This document shows positions 5,757-11,459 of a stretch of 11,459 nucleotides of DNA, piece by piece (positions within the stretch are counted from its first letter, which is position 1; every line of letters starts with the position of its first letter). The notes beneath the pieces are model-generated. The model did no database searches, was not told the DNA's origin, and saw only the letters and a program-made list of their open reading frames with translations. Source of the DNA: an uncultured Desulfovibrio sp. (lineage in GTDB: Bacteria; Desulfobacterota; Desulfovibrionia; Desulfovibrionales; Desulfovibrionaceae); assembly GCA_946490455.1 (NCBI GenBank), contig CAMLXE010000032.1:1-11459 (forward strand). Reading direction: 5' to 3'. Both the position numbers and the translations under genes were made by a program.

Positions 5757-7298
5757 TTATTGTATCTGGCCATGCAATATAGAAATGTTACGAGGTGGAT
5801 ACTGCCACGTTTTGTCTCCATGCTGTACGATAACAGCTACGGAATATTTGCCGTCAGGAATAGCTGTTTTGTTTATGACCGCATGATATCCACTTTCTGT
5901 ATATAATTTGTTTTTATATACTTCTGCAACACCGGCTCTTGTTACCTTTTCAGCTGTGTATGTAACCGATTGCTTGGTATCATTGTTGGTGAAAGAAACG
6001 AAGACCTGCTGATTCGTACAGTCAATACCTTTGACAGCTATCCAGCCTGAAATGACAATATTTGTTTTTTCTGTTGCCAGCTTATCAATATACCCAAATG
6101 CAGGCTGGGATTCTGTGACTACTGGAGTGGATACCAGAGCAGAATGGATGATGGTTTTTATACGATTCGCTGACAGATAGCGCTCGGCATTTTCAATGAT
6201 AACGATATCAGGCCTGACTACCGTATCGAGTTCATAGTTAACCATCAATCCTCGATCAAGGACAACTGTCCGGAAGTTCTCAGCAAGGAAACGCAGCAAT
6301 TGTCCTCCAGACTCACCTATATTTTCCTGGTCAAAAGTGCTGTAACCATAAATCAGCAGAGTTTTGTCTATTGGCGCTTCCGGATTGGTGTATATACGTA
6401 TTTGTGGTTTGCCATATTGTCCACTGGTATATATTGACAGTATGCGGTCATACAATTCACCTTTGCTGACTGGTCTTGCATGAGGAGTGTACTCGGCTAC
6501 CGGCATGGTTTCTGACACGCCAAATATATTGGGTATTTTGGCAATGCTATTCATGCCTAGCGCATACTCACCCGGAACAAAATCCACATGGATGGGGGCT
6601 ATATCAATTCCTGTAGCCTGCTTTATTGACTGGCAAATGGATTTATAGATTGAATAGAGTCCAAATTCGTTCTGATGCACATCCTTCTTACGATAAACAT
6701 AGTCAATTTTTTTATCTTCCAAGAGCTGTTGCTTCGTGGGGATGACATTAATGTCTGTATGCCGGGTTACATAATCTACGATTTGATCTACAGGGCTTAT
6801 CCCTACGCTGAGCGACTCACCATAAATAAATTCTGGGTAGATGGATGTTTGTGATGGCACTGGCAGGTAGAACAGGGTCGCGCCAAGTTTGTCATAATGC
6901 GTTTTTAGCCTCTTCAAGGCACTGGCCGTATCAGCCATTACTTTTTCAGTTATGGGAAAAGTTCCTCGTGCAATGTCGAGGTTATGGTTAAGTGCGTAAA
7001 ACAGCCAGCCATCTTTTCCTATATGTATGCTTGTGCTCGGTGAGATATGGAAGACGCGCCATTTCACCAGTCTTGAAATCCGATCGTTTATATCAGGATT
7101 TTCGGCCAACCAGGTGTTCAGTTTACTCCCAATACCGAATACGTCCCAGAAAGGAGTGTTTTTTTCTCCTTTGACAGGACGCTCGCTTGCGAAAGGAACC
7201 AGCAAAAAGATTACCAAAAGCAGGGCAAGCACTGTCCGTGCCATTGCAAAAAAGCTCTGAGCAGTCGTGGATGATGGTGACATGTTAGAAGTTTCCAT
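5757..7298 (-). CDS. AlgJ/AlgX-like SGNH-fold O-acyltransferase partner of MBOAT
   Basis: A 513-residue protein with an N-terminal membrane segment at about 18-37 (uncleaved anchor or signal peptide), so the bulk should be periplasmic. The motif KDGWLF (95-100), the DVH triad region (Asp206, His208) and the nucleophile candidate Ser320 in LLIYGYSTFDQ occur in the order seen in AlgJ/AlgX proteins, followed by VRPDIVIIENAERYL (361-375). AlgJ/AlgX proteins take acyl groups brought across the membrane by an MBOAT protein and place them on polysaccharide. The usual Asp-x-His-Trp motif has Gln instead of Trp (DVHQN). After about residue 408 a separate beta-rich domain (NIVISGWIAVKG onward) fills the C-terminus and could bind the glycan. 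The ATG at 7298 has AAGGTGG 9 nt upstream; an ATG at 7283 is possible. The gene overlaps the MBOAT gene by 14 nt, matching the known functional pairing. Confidence 0.8.
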   Translation of the reverse strand: METSNMSPSSTTAQSFFAMARTVLALLLVIFLLVPFASERPVKGEKNTPFWDVFGIGSKLNTWLAENPDINDRISRLVKWRVFHISPSTSIHIGKDGWLFYALNHNLDIARGTFPITEKVMADTASALKRLKTHYDKLGATLFYLPVPSQTSIYPEFIYGESLSVGISPVDQIVDYVTRHTDINVIPTKQQLLEDKKIDYVYRKKDVHQNEFGLYSIYKSICQSIKQATGIDIAPIHVDFVPGEYALGMNSIAKIPNIFGVSETMPVAEYTPHARPVSKGELYDRILSIYTSGQYGKPQIRIYTNPEAPIDKTLLIYGYSTFDQENIGESGGQLLRFLAENFRTVVLDRGLMVNYELDTVVRPDIVIIENAERYLSANRIKTIIHSALVSTPVVTESQPAFGYIDKLATEKTNIVISGWIAVKGIDCTNQQVFVSFTNNDTKQSVTYTAEKVTRAGVAEVYKNKLYTESGYHAVINKTAIPDGKYSVAVIVQHGDKTWQYPPRNISILHGQIQ

Positions 7299-8823
7299 AC
7301 ATCAAATCCACCTTATCGCTGAAACTGCCGATAGCTATCACACAGGACCCCAACATGAATATGATCGAAAGATGAAAGACGATATTCTGTTCTGACAACC
7401 ATTTCCGGACACTGCCATTGGTGATTGTTTGAATGTGTGACACCATAAACATGAGGAATAAGCCGAAACCAATTATCCAGAAGTCTGATGTGGCAAGCCC
7501 CATATTTTGCCAAGTTTCCCAAACAGTGATGTCCCTGAGGTTGAAATTGGCAAAAGCAGCGTCCCACATACTGAACCCGGTACTCAGTGAAGAGGCCCTG
7601 CCAAAGGAAACAGACAAAATAAAAAGAGATGCCGTACGGATACGCTGGAACCATATCCACGACTGGCAATTGGTGTTTATGCGGAATATTTTTATTAACG
7701 AGTCAAAGACCGGCTCGAGAAGCATGCCGCCTACAATCATTATGAAAAAGAACAGACCGCTTGAAAAGATAAATTTATATGATCCGCCATGCCAGAAACC
7801 CACACAAAACCAGGTGACGAACATGCCGATATACGTTGGTACCCGTTTTGAAACTTTTTTGCCGAAAGTTTTTTGACAGTAGTTTCTGACTGTTGCCAAT
7901 GCAGGCGATTTCAGAACGGGATATAGGACGAAATCTTTGAGCCATAGGCCTAACGTGATGTGCCACCTGCGCCAAAACTCTGAAAGACTTGTCGATGAGA
8001 AAGGTCGATTGAAGTTTTCTGGTAATGTGATTCCGAACATTTCAGACAGCCCAATCACGACGTCCATCGATCCGCTAAAATTCACATATACGTACGTGAC
8101 ATAAAGAGTGGCTCCCTTAATTGTAAAACACCCTGTATACTGGAGACCGGTTGCTGGTAGCTGGGTATCATAGATGGTGGTTACCAGGACCTGCAGTCGC
8201 GTGGAGATGACGACAACCTTGAAGAAGCCCCATATAGCTCGTTGAAGTCCGTTCCATACGTTGGAAAGGTTGAAATTCCCACCAGCATAGAGACCTTCAC
8301 GCATTTGTGTATATCGAGTGAACGGGCCTGTCGTTAACTGGGGAAAATAACCAGCAAACAGCAAGACTTTCAAAGGGTTCTTTTGTGCCTTTACTGCTCC
8401 CCAGCATACATCAAGCAGGTAACCGATCAGAATAAGCGTAAAGTAACTGATTCCCAGCGGTGCAAGCCAGTGGGGTGCTGTCAGGCCTGTTTTAAAGTCA
8501 AATATCGATTCAAGCAGCCGTAAATTAATGAAGACAAAGGCAAAGTCTTTGTAGAAAAACAGGAACAGAAGCAGAATGAAGATAGTTGTTCCTGTTATAA
8601 TTTTTTTGTTTCTTTCGCTTAAGTACGAAAGCGAATAGGCCGCTCCCCAGGTCAGGAACGACATAAGTGCGAACACGAGAAACAGGTTAACACTGCATGC
8701 CGCAATGAAAAAAATGGCGCTGGCGGCAAGGAGTACACACCAGCGCCATTTTTTGTCACAGATATAATAAATGGTCAGAACCATGACCATAAAAAGGATA
8801 AACTTAAAATCAAAAAGACTCAT
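7285..8823 (-). CDS. MBOAT-family membrane O-acyltransferase (AlgI/DltB-like)
   Basis: A 512-residue, strongly hydrophobic protein with about ten or more membrane spans, the usual size for AlgI/DltB-type MBOATs. Conserved landmarks are PLGISYFTLILIGYLLDV (122-139), FPQLTTGPFTRY (160-171), the VNFSGSMDVVIGLSEMFG segment (247-264), EFWRRWHITLGLWLKDFV (282-299) and CVGFWHGGSYKFI (340-352). His288 and His345 are the two histidines of the family, the latter being the catalytic one of FWHG. These enzymes accept an acyl group on the cytoplasmic side and pass it outward to an acceptor or a periplasmic partner, here the AlgJ-like protein encoded next. Unlike the alginate system, an ACP gene lies directly upstream, as in dlt operons, where DltC feeds DltB. 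The start has only a weak ribosome site and lies 55 nt after the ACP gene, the widest gap in the operon. Confidence 0.93.
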   Translation of the reverse strand: MSLFDFKFILFMVMVLTIYYICDKKWRWCVLLAASAIFFIAACSVNLFLVFALMSFLTWGAAYSLSYLSERNKKIITGTTIFILLLFLFFYKDFAFVFINLRLLESIFDFKTGLTAPHWLAPLGISYFTLILIGYLLDVCWGAVKAQKNPLKVLLFAGYFPQLTTGPFTRYTQMREGLYAGGNFNLSNVWNGLQRAIWGFFKVVVISTRLQVLVTTIYDTQLPATGLQYTGCFTIKGATLYVTYVYVNFSGSMDVVIGLSEMFGITLPENFNRPFSSTSLSEFWRRWHITLGLWLKDFVLYPVLKSPALATVRNYCQKTFGKKVSKRVPTYIGMFVTWFCVGFWHGGSYKFIFSSGLFFFIMIVGGMLLEPVFDSLIKIFRINTNCQSWIWFQRIRTASLFILSVSFGRASSLSTGFSMWDAAFANFNLRDITVWETWQNMGLATSDFWIIGFGLFLMFMVSHIQTITNGSVRKWLSEQNIVFHLSIIFMLGSCVIAIGSFSDKVDLMYGNF

Positions 8824-8878
8824 GTGGGATACCAGAGTTTACTACAGGCTATGAGGCGGAATGAGTGTGCATACTAAG

Positions 8879-9124
8879 TTAGAGTTTACATCTTTCCATA
8901 ATGATATCAACAGTTTCACCGACATTTTTCATGCCGGTTACTTCACCCATGGTGAACTGAATACCAAAGCGCCTTTCAATGGCAACAATGAGGTTTATGT
9001 GTTCCAGGCTGTCCCAGTCTTCCACATCTTCAGCAGTGGTTTCGTCAGTCAGACGGATAGTGTTGTCATCAAACTCGTCCCAGAATATTTCGTGCAAGGC
9101 GGCGTAGACTTCGTCTCTAGTCAT
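8879..9124 (-). CDS. Acyl carrier protein
   Basis: An 81-residue acidic four-helix protein with the phosphopantetheine attachment motif EDWDSLEHINLIVAIE, Ser39 being the carrier serine in D-S-L. The helix-II sequence after DSL (EHINLIVAIERRFGIQF) and the later MGEVTGMKNVGETVDII are normal for stand-alone ACPs of secondary pathways. Its ATG overlaps the FkbH-like gene stop as ATGA (9121-9124), so the two are translated together. That fits FkbH enzymes, which load their acyl group on a dedicated ACP. The MBOAT gene follows, so the charged ACP is the likely acyl donor for the membrane step. It is not the housekeeping fatty-acid ACP: the sequence differs from the usual acpP DSLD pattern and no fab genes are present. 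Confidence 0.93.
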   Translation of the reverse strand: MTRDEVYAALHEIFWDEFDDNTIRLTDETTAEDVEDWDSLEHINLIVAIERRFGIQFTMGEVTGMKNVGETVDIIMERCKL

Positions 9125-10848
9125 GATTCTTCTCTCTGTACTTGGCTCTTGTTGAGGTTAAAGTTGGCAACATCCGCTATGAACAGGCCATCCTTGCGGA
9201 CGAATCCCATACGCTCATAGATATCTTCTACCATAGCATTTTTGGGTGTTTTCAAATATTCGCCTATAACCTGCGTAAAACCGTTTTCTTTTGCTACTGA
9301 AATGATGTCATTTATAATAAATTCTTCCATGGTACGTTTTAAAACCCGACAGCTCATGAGCCAGGTGTTGATGAACAGTTTTTTATCCGGGCGTTTCTCC
9401 AAAATGACCACACTGATAAGGCCATATTCTCCGAAACGGTCCTTTAAGGAATAACGGCGGGTAATAAGGTTCTCATCATGAGTAAGTTCTTGTATCTGTG
9501 CTTCTGTATAACGAATAGTTCGCAGATTGAATTGATTTGAACGCTGTGTAAGCTGGGCAATTCTTGGTGTATGAAACTCGTCAAAAGGAGCAGCAACAGC
9601 TTTCATATTCAGGCTTGCCAGATAGTCCTCGTAGGAGGTGAATGCTGTCTGAAGTGTTGTCCGCTCAGCTTCTTCACGATACTGCTGAGTCCGGTCCATG
9701 TCTGTCAGGGAGAATGAGGCCGTCTCAAACAGATTGAGAGACCGCAAATATGGTACATATTGCGCCGGGTCTTCAGGCAGCTCCGGTATGGTGATTTCCG
9801 GAATCATACCCTGAACCAGTTTGCGTTCAAATGGGTTGTCATCCAGGAATACAAAACTGTCCATACCAAGATTCAGAGTTTGCTGAATACGACGTATATT
9901 GCTGGCCTTGTCTTCCCAGTTGGCGACGAACATGGAAAAATCGTCCAGTCGCAAAACCATCTCGGGATGTTTTTCAAACGGTTCCTTGGCAATATCTTCG
10001 TTGTTTTTACTGCATACTGCCAGCAGAATACCCCTGTTTTTTAGTTCTTTCAGCCACCGTTGCAGGTCAGAATACGCCCTACCTGTTCCAAGTTCGCCAA
10101 TTTGAATACCTTCCATACCGTCATCACCAATGATACCACCCCAGAGTGTATTGTCCAAGTCCACTACAATACATTTTTTTACCATGCCTCTGAGAGCCTG
10201 AATGGTGTCTGTGACGGATTTGGCCACTGCGGGCAGCAAATCCAGCGAAATGGGCATCTTTGCTATATAATACAGTTTGGGATCTGTGAAGGCAGGACGC
10301 CCGCATTGCGTCTGAATGGCATCGATATCAATCAGATAAACATTTTTGGTCTGCTGGCAGCCTTCCATCAGAAGGTAGTTCAGCTTGCGAAGCTGATATA
10401 CAAAGGATGTTTCCACCTTGTTTGCATAATTGCCAAAGACGGCATCATTGAACAAGGGGAAATTGGTTTGAAGAATGGTTGTTTTTGTATGGGTGTTGAT
10501 GAGTTCCCAGTACGTCTTGATGTTCGTAAATATGGTGTCCGAAAAGTGACTGCGCTGAGCAAACGGGGTAGAGCAGTAGGCTTCATACAGTTTTTCTACA
10601 CACATGAATATCAAAATTGCATCAGGATGGAACGCATATAACTCCGATTTGTCATCCATGGCCTGGATGCCAATCTGGTTATAGTCAGCATCAAAGATAT
10701 TCATACCAAGCTCTACATACCGTGCGTACCCTTTAATGGAAGAAGCTATATGTTGTGTTGCACAGTCACCCAAGATGGCAAGTTTGTATTGAGGTAATGA
10801 AGAAGAATCTTCTTTGGCTAATTTATGTAGATCTTTGATCGAGAGCAT
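9121..10848 (-). CDS. FkbH-like HAD-superfamily glyceryl/acyl-ACP loading protein
   Basis: A 575-residue protein of the long FkbH type. An N-terminal domain (about 1-215, LAILGDCATQHIA) precedes the HAD-IIIC domain with motif I VVDLDNTLWGG (Asp230, Asp232), motif II AVCSKN (Cys279, Ser280), and FVFLDDNPFER (Asp336-Asp337). Then comes the FkbH signature RIAQLTQRSNQFNLRTIRY and a GNAT-like C-terminal domain (about 455-560). Characterised FkbH proteins take 1,3-bisphosphoglycerate, dephosphorylate it and pass the glyceryl group to an ACP; all HAD acidic residues and the CSKN cysteine are present. The ATG at 10848 is chosen because GAGG stands 6 nt upstream; the frame can be extended six codons to a TTG at 10866, which is less likely. 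It is the first gene of the eight-gene minus-strand operon and overlaps the ACP gene by 4 nt. The loaded acid may be glyceryl or a relative. Confidence 0.9.
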   Translation of the reverse strand: MLSIKDLHKLAKEDSSSLPQYKLAILGDCATQHIASSIKGYARYVELGMNIFDADYNQIGIQAMDDKSELYAFHPDAILIFMCVEKLYEAYCSTPFAQRSHFSDTIFTNIKTYWELINTHTKTTILQTNFPLFNDAVFGNYANKVETSFVYQLRKLNYLLMEGCQQTKNVYLIDIDAIQTQCGRPAFTDPKLYYIAKMPISLDLLPAVAKSVTDTIQALRGMVKKCIVVDLDNTLWGGIIGDDGMEGIQIGELGTGRAYSDLQRWLKELKNRGILLAVCSKNNEDIAKEPFEKHPEMVLRLDDFSMFVANWEDKASNIRRIQQTLNLGMDSFVFLDDNPFERKLVQGMIPEITIPELPEDPAQYVPYLRSLNLFETASFSLTDMDRTQQYREEAERTTLQTAFTSYEDYLASLNMKAVAAPFDEFHTPRIAQLTQRSNQFNLRTIRYTEAQIQELTHDENLITRRYSLKDRFGEYGLISVVILEKRPDKKLFINTWLMSCRVLKRTMEEFIINDIISVAKENGFTQVIGEYLKTPKNAMVEDIYERMGFVRKDGLFIADVANFNLNKSQVQREES

Positions 10849-10882
10849 ATAAAACCTCAAGCCCAAATTAAATTTTTTTTGT

Positions 10883-10912
10883 TCGATACTGTATTTGTAA
10901 TTACTTTGTCAA
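10883..10912 (-). promoter_or_regulatory. Promoter of the FkbH-to-MaoC operon
   Basis: On the minus strand a perfect TTGACA (10912 to 10907) is followed after 18 nt by TATCGA (10888 to 10883), a partial -10 box. It is placed 35-65 nt before the FkbH start and downstream of the terminator of the preceding gene, where an operon promoter is expected. Confidence 0.5.
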
Positions 10913-10917
10913 GATAT

Positions 10918-10932
10918 TAGAGTGTTACTCTA
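10918..10932. promoter_or_regulatory. Inverted repeat next to the -35 box, possible operator
   Basis: TAGAGTGTTACTCTA is a perfect palindrome with 6-bp arms and a 3-nt centre. It ends 5 nt upstream of the TTGACA box of the operon promoter, a position where an activator or repressor could bind. Short palindromes also occur by chance in AT-rich DNA. Confidence 0.3.
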
Positions 10933-11013
10933 TCCATGTGCTATGTAAAAAGGAATCTCTCAGTTTATATTATGAAATACTTTATAATGTTATTTATTGA
11001 ATGAGAAAATATA

Positions 11014-11053
11014 AAAACGTGGATTGTAGAACGTAAGTTATCATCCACGTTTT
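11014..11053 (-). terminator. Rho-independent terminator of the right-edge gene
   Basis: Arms AAAACGTGGAT (11014-11024) and ATCCACGTTTT (11043-11053) are perfectly complementary over 11 bp around an 18-nt loop. Read on the minus strand the stem is followed by a T-rich run (TTTTTATATTTT). It lies 58 nt after the stop of the right-edge gene and separates that gene from the FkbH operon. The A-rich flank may allow some function on the other strand too. Confidence 0.8.
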
Positions 11054-11110
11054 ATTTTAAATTTTGATATACTTAAGTGTCTTCTAATAAGATTATCTAT
11101 TTTGTCGTAC

Positions 11111-11459
11111 TTAAGCTAATTCAAAAAGAAGAACATCTTTTTCAGAACAAGGAATTTTTAGTTTATTTTTTATCCTGTAGGCAAAAGTCCGTTTGTTCCG
11201 ATTTTCGTATACTATAAGTTTTCCAGGTCCAGTATATTCCATGTCAAGTGAAAGTATAACTGTTTGTCCCTTATAGCCAGAAAGTGTTTGGAAGGTAAAC
11301 TCAGTCCATTGATTATAGCTTATATTTTGCATGATTGTGCTTGATTCTCGCAAGAGTTTACCTTTGTAGAACAGGCGTAAAGTTATCTTGCCTTCAGATT
11401 TTCCTGTCATGCAGGTAAAAATAAGGCGTATTGTGGAAAAGGAATTGGAATTCAGTATG
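11111..11459 (-). CDS. C-terminal beta-rich domain of an unidentified protein (5' end outside window)
   Basis: The frame ends at TAA (11113 to 11111) and stays open to the window edge without a stop, so the ATG at 11410 is probably internal and only the last 115 residues are seen. The visible part alternates short hydrophobic strands and turns: STIRLIFT, KITLRLFYKG, WTEFTFQTLSGYKGQTVILSLDMEY and PGKLIVYENRN, ending KDVLLFELA. This is the pattern of a beta-sandwich, as found in carbohydrate-binding or accessory domains at the ends of glycosyltransferases and surface enzymes. I do not recognise the family. A strong terminator follows, so it is transcribed separately from the FkbH operon, although on the same strand. 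A role in the same surface-glycan locus is possible but unsupported by any motif. Confidence 0.6.
   Translation of the reverse strand, partial: ILNSNSFSTIRLIFTCMTGKSEGKITLRLFYKGKLLRESSTIMQNISYNQWTEFTFQTLSGYKGQTVILSLDMEYTGPGKLIVYENRNKRTFAYRIKNKLKIPCSEKDVLLFELA

Noticed and set aside
7433..7876. Plus-strand open frame of 147 codons within the MBOAT gene
   Set aside because: It is the mirror of a hydrophobic membrane protein gene whose conserved motifs lie on the minus strand.
10060..10641. Plus-strand open frame of 193 codons inside the FkbH-like gene
   Set aside because: It is antisense to the conserved FkbH domains and has no recognisable motif or ribosome site.
10849..10866. TTG start extending the FkbH-like protein by six codons
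   Set aside because: The ATG at 10848 has GAGG at a good spacing, and that GAGG would lie inside the longer reading frame.
11068..11118. TACTTAAG occurring twice near the end of the right-edge gene
   Set aside because: An 8-bp repeat in AT-rich DNA is expected by chance and has no further symmetry.
1..11459. CRISPR array, insertion sequence, toxin-antitoxin pair or defence system
   Set aside because: No regularly spaced repeats, transposase, nuclease or small toxin/antitoxin gene pair could be seen on either strand.

Overview
The window is typical of a Gram-negative bacterium: it carries an inner-membrane MBOAT acyltransferase paired with an AlgJ/AlgX-like exported partner. Housekeeping-style signals (Shine-Dalgarno sites, TTGACA boxes, a CCA-encoding tRNA) are clear. 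The left third looks more GC-rich than the right two thirds; I judged this by sampling lines, not by computing it. Nothing fixes the genus. A Desulfovibrio-like organism is only a guess.

Layout. Positions 1-2114 (+ strand) hold the end of an MFS transporter gene, a PLP-dependent racemase of the alanine/ornithine racemase fold, and a GNAT acetyltransferase overlapping the racemase. A tRNA-Arg(CCT) follows at 2155-2231 (+), with its own promoter and a perfect hairpin terminator. Positions 2272-2745 are an AT-rich non-coding stretch with several inverted repeats. From 2746 to 10848, eight genes lie head to tail on the minus strand and are read right to left: FkbH-like protein, acyl carrier protein, MBOAT acyltransferase, AlgJ/AlgX-like SGNH protein, aldo/keto reductase, transketolase N half, transketolase C half, MaoC-type dehydratase. 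Their junctions overlap or are at most 54 nt apart. A TTGACA promoter lies upstream of the FkbH gene. Beyond it, a strong terminator (11014-11053) ends a separate minus-strand gene that runs off the right edge.

How the genes may work together (inference). FkbH proteins of known pathways load a glyceryl unit from 1,3-bisphosphoglycerate onto an ACP. Here the FkbH and ACP genes overlap by 4 nt and are followed directly by an MBOAT and an AlgJ-like transferase. This suggests a relay in which an ACP-bound acyl group is passed through the membrane and attached to a surface glycan, comparable in logic to DltC-DltB-DltD but with a different acyl donor. The aldo/keto reductase, split transketolase and MaoC protein would either remodel the ACP-bound acyl group or make an unusual sugar acceptor. 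This eight-gene combination is the most interesting content of the window. The racemase/GNAT/MFS group on the left looks like a separate module.
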